Of a stretch of 60,590 bases of DNA, positions 19,067-28,146 are shown piece by piece. The position numbers and the translations under genes were made by a program. Origin of the DNA: Chitinophagaceae bacterium (GTDB lineage: Bacteria; Bacteroidota; Bacteroidia; Chitinophagales; REEL01); contig REEL01000071.1 in assembly GCA_007695095.1 (NCBI GenBank), positions 1 to 60,590 of the forward strand, given 5' to 3'. The notes beneath the pieces are model-generated. The model worked only from the letters and a program-made list of their open reading frames with translations. It had not been told where the DNA came from and did no database searches. Every line of letters begins with the position of its first letter. Positions within the stretch are counted from its first letter, which is position 1.

Positions 19067-19341
19067 TTATCCAAAGACACTTCAAATATTGCTTTTAGTG
19101 GTATCTCACATCCACCTTCAATAATAATATTGTCATTAACAAAGCCTTTTATAAGAGAAGAGATGGTGTTGACTTGATTATCAGAGGTGGCAAAAATAAT
19201 CGTTGATTTGCGATTTTGCGTATTTGCCATTATTATTGAAATATAGATTCTTTCCTTTCTGTAGTTTTTCTCAGCAGTTGATTCCAGAACATCATCAAAG
19301 TGAAACTTCAAACTTGCAATGTCAGTTATATTAAGAGTCAT
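19063..19341 (-). CDS. Small hypothetical protein
   Basis: This is a 92-residue soluble protein that I do not recognise. It has alternating strand-like segments (IYISIIMAN, KSTIIFAT) and a conserved-looking C-terminus. Its stop codon overlaps that of the antiporter gene by 4 bp, tail to tail, so both transcripts would share antisense ends. The next plus-strand and minus-strand genes leave 117 bp upstream, enough for its own promoter; a CAAATTTC box there resembles an imperfect -7 element. Its length and codon use support a real gene, but homology would be needed to be sure. Confidence 0.55.
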   Translation of the reverse strand: MTLNITDIASLKFHFDDVLESTAEKNYRKERIYISIIMANTQNRKSTIIFATSDNQVNTISSLIKGFVNDNIIIEGGCEIPLKAIFEVSLDN

Positions 19342-19458
19342 TTTAGTTTTTGATAGGCGAATAAAAGAATCATTACAAATTTCTTTTATTTTACGGGAAA
19401 GTAAAGCATTTTAAAGATGTTACTTTTCAACAATTTGTGTGTGAATAACTTTCGCTTA

Positions 19459-20334
19459 TCACAAAACATTAAGCACTTGCTCTTTAATTTTTTCAAGCTC
19501 ATCTTTCATTTCGACAACAAGTCTTTGCATATCAGCATCATATGATTTTGCACCAAGGGTGTTAATTTCTCTTCCCAACTCCTGACTGATAAAATTTAAT
19601 TTTTTACCCTTATCAAGATTTTTATCTTCAAGCACTTCTGAAAAATAACGGATATGGCTGTTCAGTCTTGAAATCTCTTCGTTAATGTCTATTTTTTCCA
19701 GATAATAAATCATTTCCTGCTCCAATCGTGCCGTATCCAGCTCTTTTTCATTCAAATGCTTTTTTATTTGATTTTCAATTCTTTGCTTAATCAGAACGAT
19801 TCGGTTTTTGTCTAACAGTTTAACTTTTTCTACTGAACTTAGAAACATTGACATGCTTTGTTCAAATTCTTTTAAAAGTCCGGTTCCTTCATTTTTTCTG
19901 TGTGCCATTGCTAAATCACAACATTCGGTTAAACAGTTTTTTAATGCTTCCCAATGCTCATTTGAACTTTCATTTTCCGCTTTGGTAGTAACATCCGGAA
20001 GGGACATTAAAATTCGCATATCTACCTCTCCCTTATGCTCTAACTTTTTCATCAGGCTAAAATAGTCTTTATAGTATTTTTCAATTACAGACTCATTAAA
20101 CTTATAAACCTGTGGTATTTCTTCAAGTTCAAAAGTGATGACGCAATCTACTTTGCCCCGCACAAGTTTTTCCTGTATTATTTTTCGCATCTCATGCTCT
20201 TTATCTTTGAGTCCGGAAGGATATTTTAAATTCAAATCCAAATATTTGCTGTTAAGCGTTTTAATTTCCACGGAGACTTTTCCCTTTGGAAAGCTTGTCT
20301 GTTTTTGGCCGAAGCCTGTCATTGAATATAGCAT
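19459..20334 (-). CDS. yicC: YicC/YloC family endoribonuclease
   Basis: This 291-residue protein has the hallmark N-terminus MLYSMTGFGQ and the strongly conserved C-terminal block with ISQELGREINTLGAKS and VVEMKDELEKIKEQVLNV. Members of this family have been described as RNases that act in small-RNA turnover in E. coli and B. subtilis. No signal peptide is present, as expected for a cytosolic enzyme. It is the last gene of a tight minus-strand operon: only 1 bp separates it from the EamA transporter gene upstream. Confidence 0.94.
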   Translation of the reverse strand: MLYSMTGFGQKQTSFPKGKVSVEIKTLNSKYLDLNLKYPSGLKDKEHEMRKIIQEKLVRGKVDCVITFELEEIPQVYKFNESVIEKYYKDYFSLMKKLEHKGEVDMRILMSLPDVTTKAENESSNEHWEALKNCLTECCDLAMAHRKNEGTGLLKEFEQSMSMFLSSVEKVKLLDKNRIVLIKQRIENQIKKHLNEKELDTARLEQEMIYYLEKIDINEEISRLNSHIRYFSEVLEDKNLDKGKKLNFISQELGREINTLGAKSYDADMQRLVVEMKDELEKIKEQVLNVL

Positions 20335-20335
20335 C

Positions 20336-21253
20336 TTATTTTTTTTCTGTTTTTAAGGATGGTTTGCTTACAAGATAAACACCTGCAAAAATAAGTATGG
20401 ATGCCAGTATTTTTAAAATATCCAACTCATCTTTTCCAAATGAGAGAGCAATAACCGAAGCAAAAACCGGCTGAAGATATATATAAACCCCGACTATTGA
20501 CGGATTTACTTTACTTAATGCAAAAATATTGAGCAGATAGGCCAAAAAAGTAGTTGCAAACACAACATATATTACAGCTAACCAAATGCCTGTGGTGAAC
20601 GACTGCCAGTCAATTAAAGTAAATTCACCGTATCCCACCGGCCACACAAATATACAACCACTTAAAAACACATAGAAAATTACATTTAACGGGGAATACT
20701 TCTTCATGAGAGGCTTTACCAAAACCAAATATAAGGCATAAGAACAGGCGTTAACCAATATAAGAAGGTCGCCCCTCAATGTATTTTGTTCAAACCCAAA
20801 TGCATTTAAACTTCCTGAGAGTAATATAAAAAAAGCACCTAAAGCTCCCAAAAATATTCCGGCTCCTTTCGAAAAAGTAATTCGCTCTTTTAATAAAAAG
20901 GCAGTCATGATCAAAACTAATATAGGCGTAGTAATCATTATTAGTGATGCATTTATGGGAGTAGTCCAGTCGAGTCCTTTAAAAAACATTAATTGGTTTA
21001 GAGCTACCCCGAAAAATCCACACATTATAATCCTAGGAAGATCTTTTTTAAATGGAACTTTGATTTTTAAAGCAAGGGCAAAAAGAAAAAATAAAAATGT
21101 AGCTACAGTTACCCTCAGGAAAATAAACCCGTAGGGAGTAATGTAGTCAGGCATAACAACTTTGGCAATCGTGTAGTTTGCGCCGTAAATTAAATTTACC
21201 AGCACCAAAGCACCATGAACTTTTAAAATTGAAATAGGCTTAACTTCTGTCAC
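20336..21253 (-). CDS. EamA/DMT family transporter
   Basis: This 305-residue protein shows about ten hydrophobic helices in two EamA repeats (roughly 10-145 and 155-295), with the typical NQLMFFKGLDWTTPINASLI helix pair and the C-terminal YIYLQPVFASVIAL segment. Such carriers export amino acids or metabolites; the substrate cannot be told from sequence. Its start codon abuts the stop of the large outer-membrane protein gene with no gap, and yicC follows after 1 bp, so the three genes are surely one transcript. Confidence 0.92.
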   Translation of the reverse strand: MTEVKPISILKVHGALVLVNLIYGANYTIAKVVMPDYITPYGFIFLRVTVATFLFFLFALALKIKVPFKKDLPRIIMCGFFGVALNQLMFFKGLDWTTPINASLIMITTPILVLIMTAFLLKERITFSKGAGIFLGALGAFFILLSGSLNAFGFEQNTLRGDLLILVNACSYALYLVLVKPLMKKYSPLNVIFYVFLSGCIFVWPVGYGEFTLIDWQSFTTGIWLAVIYVVFATTFLAYLLNIFALSKVNPSIVGVYIYLQPVFASVIALSFGKDELDILKILASILIFAGVYLVSKPSLKTEKK

Positions 21254-24200
21254 TTAGAAATCTTTCCCGATAGAAAAATGCCATACCCTGTCTTTGAGTT
21301 CACCGCTATCAAGACCTCTGGCAGCATCAAGTCTTAAAAAATATCCAAAAATAGAAGTTCTGAAACCCAGGCCATAGCTCATAACTATCGGGTTTCTGAA
21401 GTATTCTACTTCAACCTGAATAGGTACATCCCCAATAGTTTCATTAAAAAGCGGGTTGCTTTGGTCATATGGATTCAGGCCAACCCATGCTGTTCCCACA
21501 TCTGCAAACCCAACCAGCTGAAAGTTTCTGATAAATTCTGAGCGAATAGGATTTCTTATTAGATAAGTAAAAACAGGGACTCTCAACTCAGAGTTAAATA
21601 CGGCAAAACTATTTCCGTTTCTAATATTTTGAGGGAAACCGCGCATATTTGTGGCTATCGTTTGAAAGGCAAAGTTCTCTTCATCCGTTACCGGAATACT
21701 ATTGTCAAAGTTTGGTAAAAAGGCATTGTCCACCCCTCCTAAAAAGTAGATTAATTTTCTGGTTCCGTAAGAAGTACCAAAAGCAAATCTGTTTGCCCAA
21801 ATTATTTGTCTGTGCACTCGTTGATAATGTCTGAAATCACCCCCAACAACGCCCAAATAGGCGTCATTAAAATTAGGAACATCTAAATCTACCTGTCCTA
21901 ATATAGTGTCTCTGTTCATTTCAATTTCCTTATGTATTTCTGCATAAAGTTTGAAACGGGTACCTGTTCGAAGGTTTGTCCCAATTCGCATGGTATTGTC
22001 ATGCACATACTCTGCACGCGCCAAAATCCAATTTTCTGTATAGTTTGGCAAGCTGCGACTTAAATTATCTCTGGACTTATAAATTACCCGCTCATTTCTA
22101 AACCCGACATACCCCCTTAGGCTTCTGATTACATCAAAGGGATAGCTGACACCGTATTGAAAATAATTGGTTATGAATTGCACTTCAATTGGAAGGTTAA
22201 ATGCCGTTACTTCTCTGTCTGTAAAAGGAATGCGTTCCCCCGCTCCATATACCTTTGAATCTGAACGGCGATAGTATAAAAGCTTTTTGTCCAGTCTTTT
22301 CTTAAGATTTTCATACGTTAAAAAGTATTCTGAACTATTGAAGTTTGTAGGCACTCTAAAACCTCCTATCAGTCGGTAATCTTCAAATAAATCACTCACA
22401 CCAATAGCCATCATCAGGCTTAAGTTCGGGTTGTTAAATGTAGGGTCTGCTTCTGCAAATTTTTGATAACGGTTAATCATCAAACTATTGTCAAACTGTG
22501 TTTGCACATAATCATTTGTAAACTTTACCCTATAAGGTAAAACTCTTGTAAGCTGGAAGGTTTCCCGATCACCTTGCTGAGTATCTACTGAGTATAAATA
22601 GGTTTGCCTGTCCGGCCCGTCCTCTTCAACTTCTATTAAAAGGGTATCTGACGGGTGGTAATGCTCACTTTGAAAATAAAATGTTGGAAAGCGAATTCCC
22701 CCGGTGTCTTCCTCAGACATACGGCTAAGTTTTTCGTATCGAGCTCTTTCTATTTTCTTTTCCTCAATAGTGTTTAGGTGATCTCTATATGAAGTGTTTT
22801 GAGGCATGTTAATTCTATCTGCATTAGCTATTATATCCTGAGTAGGTTGAATATAAAAATGAAATTTACCCTCATCTCTAAAAACCTTCAGGGTACTTGA
22901 TGATGCCGGTTGATTATCATAATCCAGCAAATTCCATGCATAATCTGAGATTGGGTTGAGATATGCCGTGTCTTTATAAACTCTTTGTGTTCTAACTGAG
23001 TCAGGGTTCCATAATCCCTCATCCATAAGAGAAAGTATATCATACTCAGGGTTCACAACAATTGAGTCTTCAAAAAAATAAGTAGTATCGATATGAGAAA
23101 AAGTGGAGTCTATATATCCTGCAATAAGATTTCTAATACCGCTTTCTTCACTGATAAAGCTGAAATAGGTGCTGTCCATCTTGGCCGGTCGCCAGTTATT
23201 GTGCCACCCTCCTCTCGTGATTTTCAAAACCTCATTACCCCCCTTGTCCATGTCATAGAAAAAGAGATTAAGCCTGCCTGTCGGTAAAATAGTGTCTATT
23301 CTTTGTTCTTCAAGTGTGATTGATGTTCTGTTCGAAAGGAATAAAATACCATTCCGGTTATTTGAGTTAATAAAAGCCGGCTGCAAATCATCATAAAAAT
23401 CATTGGTGATCTGACGTACCCTGCCTGAAGGAATGTGATAAGTATAGATATTAGATTGACCTGCAGAAATAGCTGATAACAATAAGGTTGATGCGTTATC
23501 TGTGAAGTCAATATGTGTGATTTTTTGAAAATTGGTGATAAGCCTGCGATCCCGATCCCTTTCTTCCAAATCATAAAAATGCAGATAATTATCTCCCCTT
23601 CGCTCTTCTGTAAAAACCAGCATTTTGCCATCCGGAGACCAGCTTAAAAGAGGATAGCTGTAATCTGTTAAAAGTGTTTTGGTTCTGTGTCCGCCCCGGT
23701 ATATGGTTCTGGTGCGATTCGTTTCCGTATCCAGTATATGAATTCTATAGCGACCCAATTGATTGGTTACATAAGCAATTTTGTTCCCCTCGGGATGAAG
23801 TCTTGCCTGATAATGGTGCCATTTTTTTTGTTTTCTTTTATTTACTTTTAAATCTTCCTCAGGAAAATCTCTGTTTTGTAAATCTGCAGTATATCTTGTA
23901 AGTTGAAAATTATACCATTCTTCAAGAGTTTCATTTACTGTTTTACCAAGCACAAAAAGGAATCCACTCTCCATATTTCTGTTTATTCTGGTAATATACA
24001 GTAAGTTAGAAATAGCATTTTCGCCATAGTTCTCGGCAATGTATTGAAAAATAGCATGGCCTGCAAATTTGGCTTCTTCTCCGGAAAGCCTGTTAAGCCT
24101 TTTGTAATTTCCCGATAATACACCATCTCTTAGCCGATCGTCAAATTTGCTGTTCCATTCGTTTCCAACATAAGAAACCAAGCCTCCGGAAAACCAGCTT

Positions 24201-24721
24201 GGAATATTCAGCAACACAGAGTTTTGCAAGACTTCCTGAACACTACCGCCAAAAAGCATATTTTCCATAATAACCTGAGCAATTCCCTTTCTTATCTGTG
24301 CAGCAAGGTTCTGATGGTTTCCGTTGAAGTATAAAAAAACTTTATTATCAATAATCTGAGTAACCCCCCCTGTATTGTAACCCTCCCTGCCAATTCCAAT
24401 ATTTGTCTGATTGGCATCCATAATATTATTATAAACCAGTAGAGAGATGTCACTGTTGAGTCTATATTCCAGACGATCTTCAATATCTTTAAGCACTTTT
24501 TCGGCATATTGGACTGTAAATCGACCGATATCCTGACCTCCCATATAAAAATAAGTAGTAAAATTGTCAGATTGAAAGTAAGACCATTCAAAGTTTTTAT
24601 ACTTTACTCTGTTTTGGCCAAACTCCTCTATAGTGGTCTGTGCTGTTGATTTAATTGTAAAAATTAAAGCGCTCAGGCAAAAAATTAATAGAGATTTATA
24701 AATTAAGGATGAAAATTTCAT
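21254..24721 (-). CDS. Outer-membrane protein with gluzincin-like, beta-propeller and barrel regions
   Basis: This 1155-residue protein has a signal peptide (to about 28) and a gluzincin/peptidase-MA-like domain (about 30-290). A TolB/PD40-type beta-propeller follows (about 300-640), with repeated LxWSPDGKMLVF-like strands. The C-terminal part is a beta-rich surface-antigen barrel ending in Phe, as outer-membrane barrels do. In the peptidase-like domain the zinc site is lost: the HExxH position reads RKGIAQVIMENM (144-155), and PxWFxEGLAEY becomes PSWFSGGLVSY (174-184). It is therefore probably not a protease. The likely place is the outer membrane with the propeller in the periplasm. It heads the operon with eamA and yicC. 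Confidence 0.78.
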   Translation of the reverse strand: MKFSSLIYKSLLIFCLSALIFTIKSTAQTTIEEFGQNRVKYKNFEWSYFQSDNFTTYFYMGGQDIGRFTVQYAEKVLKDIEDRLEYRLNSDISLLVYNNIMDANQTNIGIGREGYNTGGVTQIIDNKVFLYFNGNHQNLAAQIRKGIAQVIMENMLFGGSVQEVLQNSVLLNIPSWFSGGLVSYVGNEWNSKFDDRLRDGVLSGNYKRLNRLSGEEAKFAGHAIFQYIAENYGENAISNLLYITRINRNMESGFLFVLGKTVNETLEEWYNFQLTRYTADLQNRDFPEEDLKVNKRKQKKWHHYQARLHPEGNKIAYVTNQLGRYRIHILDTETNRTRTIYRGGHRTKTLLTDYSYPLLSWSPDGKMLVFTEERRGDNYLHFYDLEERDRDRRLITNFQKITHIDFTDNASTLLLSAISAGQSNIYTYHIPSGRVRQITNDFYDDLQPAFINSNNRNGILFLSNRTSITLEEQRIDTILPTGRLNLFFYDMDKGGNEVLKITRGGWHNNWRPAKMDSTYFSFISEESGIRNLIAGYIDSTFSHIDTTYFFEDSIVVNPEYDILSLMDEGLWNPDSVRTQRVYKDTAYLNPISDYAWNLLDYDNQPASSSTLKVFRDEGKFHFYIQPTQDIIANADRINMPQNTSYRDHLNTIEEKKIERARYEKLSRMSEEDTGGIRFPTFYFQSEHYHPSDTLLIEVEEDGPDRQTYLYSVDTQQGDRETFQLTRVLPYRVKFTNDYVQTQFDNSLMINRYQKFAEADPTFNNPNLSLMMAIGVSDLFEDYRLIGGFRVPTNFNSSEYFLTYENLKKRLDKKLLYYRRSDSKVYGAGERIPFTDREVTAFNLPIEVQFITNYFQYGVSYPFDVIRSLRGYVGFRNERVIYKSRDNLSRSLPNYTENWILARAEYVHDNTMRIGTNLRTGTRFKLYAEIHKEIEMNRDTILGQVDLDVPNFNDAYLGVVGGDFRHYQRVHRQIIWANRFAFGTSYGTRKLIYFLGGVDNAFLPNFDNSIPVTDEENFAFQTIATNMRGFPQNIRNGNSFAVFNSELRVPVFTYLIRNPIRSEFIRNFQLVGFADVGTAWVGLNPYDQSNPLFNETIGDVPIQVEVEYFRNPIVMSYGLGFRTSIFGYFLRLDAARGLDSGELKDRVWHFSIGKDF

Positions 24722-24744
24722 AATGTTAAAATCAATTCTCCTCT

Positions 24745-24771
24745 TTTGGGAAGGAAAAAATTATAATTTTG
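24745..24771 (+). promoter_or_regulatory. Possible promoter of the MBL hydrolase gene
   Basis: TAATTTTG (24764-24771) is a perfect -7 element 40 bp before the start codon. TTTG at 24745-24748 is only 15 bp upstream, shorter than the usual 17-21 bp, so it may be a weak promoter. Confidence 0.4.
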
Positions 24772-24811
24772 TAACGAACCAGACTTATCAAAAGTAACAA
24801 AAAAACGTAAA

Positions 24812-25459
24812 ATGACTTCAATAAAGTGTTTTGTATTTAACCCTTTTGCAGAAAACACCTATTTAATTTACAATAATGATGGAGATTGTTGGATAATTGA
24901 CCCGGGATGTTTTACTACTCAGGAAGAAGATTTGCTATCAAATTATATTGAAAGTGAGGGACTTAAGCCCTCAAGGCTTTTGCTGACACACGGCCATTTA
25001 GACCATGTAATTGGGAACGATTTTATTTTAAAAAAATATAAACTAGCTCCGGAAATTCATAAAATGGATTTACCAAATATGGAAAGTGCACCGGCAACAG
25101 CAGCTTCTTATGGTGTTGACATTAAACCTTCTCCGGCTCCAATAAATTTTTTAAAAGAAGGGGATGTTTTAAAAATGGGAGAAGCAGCATTTAAGGTGCT
25201 TTTTACACCGGGACATGCACCCGGGCACATAAGCCTATATAATGAAAGGGAAATGTATATAATTTCCGGTGATGTCTTATTTGAAAACAGCATTGGCAGA
25301 TATGATTTGCCCGGAGGGAATTTAAATGTTTTGCTTGAGTCTATAAAAAATAATTTTCTAAACTTGCCGGATGAAGTGGTTGTGTATCCGGGGCACGGCC
25401 CATCCACAACTATAGGAAAAGAAAGAAAACTAAATCCATTTCTCATAAATATTGACTAA
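24812..25459 (+). CDS. MBL-fold metallo-hydrolase (glyoxalase II-like)
   Basis: This 215-residue enzyme belongs to the short glyoxalase II-like branch of the metallo-beta-lactamase fold. The metal-binding motif THGHLDH gives ligands His60, His62, Asp64 and His65. A later TPGHAPGHISL gives another His, SGDVLF the bridging Asp, and YPGHGPSTTIGKE the last His. It lacks the C-terminal helical domain of classical GloB, so S-lactoylglutathione may not be its substrate; relatives act on several thioesters or persulfides. It is cytosolic, without a signal peptide. Only 66 bp separate it from the WlbA gene, so they may be co-transcribed. Confidence 0.9.
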   Translation: MTSIKCFVFNPFAENTYLIYNNDGDCWIIDPGCFTTQEEDLLSNYIESEGLKPSRLLLTHGHLDHVIGNDFILKKYKLAPEIHKMDLPNMESAPATAASYGVDIKPSPAPINFLKEGDVLKMGEAAFKVLFTPGHAPGHISLYNEREMYIISGDVLFENSIGRYDLPGGNLNVLLESIKNNFLNLPDEVVVYPGHGPSTTIGKERKLNPFLINID

Positions 25460-25525
25460 TTTACATTTATTGAATAAATTCGGTTTTTTCAGCTAATTTC
25501 GCGTTCAAAATAAAAACAAGACAAC

Positions 25526-26476
25526 ATGAATAAAAAATTTGGTATAACAGGGGTAGGTGGATACGTCGCTCCAAAGCATCTTAAAGCTATCCTTGAAACC
25601 GGAAATGTGCTTACTACAGCACTTGATATAACTGATTCTGTTGGATTGCTTGACAGCTATTTTCCGGAAGTGGATTTTTTTAATGAGCCGGAACGCTTCG
25701 ACAGACATTTGGAAAAACTTTACAGAAAAGGAGAGGGTATTGACTATCTGAGTATTTGTTCACCGAACTATTTGCACGATGCGCATATAAGAATGGGACT
25801 AAGAACAGGAGCTCATGCCATTTGTGAAAAACCACTTGTTTTAAACCCCTGGAATTTAGATTTTTTGGAGGAATTAGAACAGGAATCCGGAAAAAGAGTA
25901 TATACAATACTTCAGTTGAGAGTTCATCCGGCCTTAATTGCGCTAAAGGAAAAAATGGAGAAAACCGGCACTAGCGATAAAAAAGAAATTAATTTGACTT
26001 ACATAACCAGCAGAGGTCCATGGTACTTAAGAAGCTGGAAGGGAAACCTTGAAAAATCAGGAGGCTTAGCCAGTAACATTGGAATACATTTTTTTGATAT
26101 GCTTATCTGGATGTTTGGACAAGCGGAAAGCATTGAGGTTCACATTAATGAAGAAAAAGTTGTTTCGGGCTTTTTAAATTTAGAGAGAGCAAGAGTAAAA
26201 TGGTTTCTGTCTATTGATAAAAATATGTTGCCGGAAGATGTAAAAAAAGCAGGACAGATGACTTATCGTTCAATTACAGTTGACAAAGAAGAAATTGAAT
26301 TTTCCGGGGGTTTTACAAATCTACATACACTGGTGTATGAGTCTATACTAAAGGGAGAAGGTTTTGGAATTACTGAGGCAAGAGATTCTATTGAGATTAT
26401 CCAAAAAATCCGAACAGCTACGGTTAAACCTGAAAAAGAAAATATGCATGAAAAACTAATTGAGTTAAACCGATAA
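25526..26476 (+). CDS. wlbA: WlbA/WbpB-type UDP-N-acetyl-glucosaminuronate 3-dehydrogenase
   Basis: This 316-residue protein is a Gfo/Idh/MocA oxidoreductase whose sequence matches WbpB/WlbA closely. The N-terminal ITGVGGYVAPKHLKAI binds NAD, and the motifs SICSPNYLHDAHIRMGLR, ICEKPLV, LTYITSRGPWYL and SNIGIHFFDML are all present. WlbA oxidises the 3-OH of UDP-GlcNAcA, the first step towards 2,3-diamino-uronic acid residues in O-antigen or capsule. The partner aminotransferase, acetyltransferase and epimerase genes (WbpE, WbpD, WbpI types) are not next to it, so it is an orphan in this window. A strong terminator follows directly. Confidence 0.9.
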   Translation: MNKKFGITGVGGYVAPKHLKAILETGNVLTTALDITDSVGLLDSYFPEVDFFNEPERFDRHLEKLYRKGEGIDYLSICSPNYLHDAHIRMGLRTGAHAICEKPLVLNPWNLDFLEELEQESGKRVYTILQLRVHPALIALKEKMEKTGTSDKKEINLTYITSRGPWYLRSWKGNLEKSGGLASNIGIHFFDMLIWMFGQAESIEVHINEEKVVSGFLNLERARVKWFLSIDKNMLPEDVKKAGQMTYRSITVDKEEIEFSGGFTNLHTLVYESILKGEGFGITEARDSIEIIQKIRTATVKPEKENMHEKLIELNR

Positions 26477-26514
26477 AAAAAGCCCCGCTGATAAAATCAG
26501 CGGGGCTTTTTTTT
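26475..26514. terminator. Strong bidirectional intrinsic terminator
   Basis: A 12-bp GC-rich stem (26481-26492 with 26496-26507) with a 3-nt loop is flanked by A residues on the left and a T run on the right. It overlaps the end of the wlbA stop region and ends both wlbA and the convergent esterase gene, which stops 16 bp beyond. Confidence 0.93.
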
Positions 26515-26530
26515 ATACTTTATAAAATTC

Positions 26531-28045
26531 TTATTGTTTAATGAATTTGTGATAATCCACACCTTTGTTTTTAACTTCTACACGAAGAACATAAATACCT
26601 TTTGGTAAATCACTAATTCCTATTTCCAATCTACTATTTCCGTTTACAGGACTTGACTTAACCAATGTGCCGTCTAAAGCATAAACACCAACATTCGAAA
26701 TCTGAATTTCAGAATTATTGTTTTCAAGAATTAAGTAATCTGAAGCCGGGTTTGGATATGTATTAAAATCAAATTGCTTAACGTTTAAGTTCCTAACGCT
26801 TGAAATAATCGGATCAGCTGTTTCTACCGCCACACTATCAATATTTTCAAAAGCTACAACTGCACGTGGTGCAAAGTAATTCATAATAGTATCAATGTAA
26901 TTCAATGCCATTGCTTTTGTTTGCATAGGATTTGCTGCAGAACCACAGCCATCTTCCGGAGCGCCTGTTGGAGCTGCTGCACTTGGATGTCCGCAATCAT
27001 ACCATGCCCATGGTTCGAAGCCTACACCATTAAAAGGGAATAAACCTTCTAAAGCAGTTTTAGCTTGAGCAGCTAAGGTATAATCATCTGTAAAGTTTGC
27101 GGCATAAAAAATATCCTGATTTCCAACTTCATCAGATTTTCCGATTACATCTAAGCTTCCGCTTACTTCAACAATGGCATCACCTGTACTGGCTACTATA
27201 ACTACCTGAGTGCCATAAGGTGTCAATGGATCTCCAACGCCGTGGAATGCAACTATTGGAGCTTCACCACTTTCTATCCAAGAAGAGTCGCCAACTGCAC
27301 CACCAAGGTTTTTCACAATCTGAACAGCAGAAGAATATCCGGGAGTATTATATCTGTTTACACCGGAAGCTCCACCTTCTCCCCAAATTCCACCGGTAAT
27401 ATCAGGGTCAACAAATGGTGCGCCATTATCATCTAAAAATTTAAAAAGCTCTAATTCTTCCGGTTTGTTTAATGAACCAACGGTTAAAGCGACATAGCCT
27501 CCTGAGTTTGAGCCACCAATTGCAACTCTGTAAGGATCAATTCCGAATTGATTACCATTTTCAGCATCTTCTCTGAAAAAACGAATGGCTGCTCTGGCAT
27601 CCTGATTAGCTCTGTAAACAGCTTGTATAATTGTTTTGGCCCGGTCTTCCTGATCGGTAGCTGTTGGCGTCCAACCTAAGCGGTAACCAATTGAGGCGCA
27701 AGTCCATCCTCTTTTGGCATATTGTTTACACATTTCAACGATGGTGCTGTCACCCTTATCACCTAATGGCAAGGTATTTAAACCCTTTGGAATAAAACTC
27801 CCCGCGTGCATTAAAATCATTAATGGCCTGTCAGTAGAAGCATCACCGGTTGGAGTATAAACATCCATTGATAAATCCTGCAAGTTAGGCGAACCGGTCA
27901 AAATCGTATAATTTTGAGCATAATTGACTCCTGTTTGGACACTCACATCTGTGAAAACCTCTTCAATTATAGGCGTTTGTGCATGAATTTTTGATACTGA
28001 GAATAGTATCAGTAATGTAAAAATTAGTTTCATTTGCGTTTTCAT
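26531..28045 (-). CDS. T9SS-secreted alpha/beta-hydrolase (esterase-like)
   Basis: This 504-residue protein has a signal peptide ending near IHAQ and an alpha/beta-hydrolase domain (about 50-400) with an oxyanion-like LMHAGSF segment. The C-terminal T9SS type A sorting domain starts with TYPNPASDYL and ends in GIYVLRVEV and FIKQ. It is therefore expected to be exported to the cell surface or medium by the type IX system. The nucleophile-elbow region reads AIGGSNSGGYVAL; in an ungapped comparison with GESAGG the nucleophile position holds Asn, with a Ser on each side, so activity is uncertain. Close placement behind the TonB receptor gene (101 bp) suggests they may process and import one substrate, but this is inference. 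Confidence 0.8.
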   Translation of the reverse strand: MKTQMKLIFTLLILFSVSKIHAQTPIIEEVFTDVSVQTGVNYAQNYTILTGSPNLQDLSMDVYTPTGDASTDRPLMILMHAGSFIPKGLNTLPLGDKGDSTIVEMCKQYAKRGWTCASIGYRLGWTPTATDQEDRAKTIIQAVYRANQDARAAIRFFREDAENGNQFGIDPYRVAIGGSNSGGYVALTVGSLNKPEELELFKFLDDNGAPFVDPDITGGIWGEGGASGVNRYNTPGYSSAVQIVKNLGGAVGDSSWIESGEAPIVAFHGVGDPLTPYGTQVVIVASTGDAIVEVSGSLDVIGKSDEVGNQDIFYAANFTDDYTLAAQAKTALEGLFPFNGVGFEPWAWYDCGHPSAAAPTGAPEDGCGSAANPMQTKAMALNYIDTIMNYFAPRAVVAFENIDSVAVETADPIISSVRNLNVKQFDFNTYPNPASDYLILENNNSEIQISNVGVYALDGTLVKSSPVNGNSRLEIGISDLPKGIYVLRVEVKNKGVDYHKFIKQ

Positions 28046-28070
28046 ATTTTTTTGTTTTAAAGTTTATATC

Positions 28071-28104
28071 AAATATAACCTATTTAGGGTTTAGAAATAC
28101 AATT
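28071..28104 (-). promoter_or_regulatory. Predicted promoter of the secreted esterase gene
   Basis: On the minus strand TATATTTG (28071-28078) is a perfect -7 element 25 bp before the start codon. ATTG at 28101-28104, 22 bp upstream, is a weak -33 partner. The gene may thus be transcribed apart from the TonB receptor gene. Confidence 0.45.
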
Positions 28105-28146
28105 ATAAAGAAATATTTTTTTTATTGAACAGTTGACTTTTACCAA

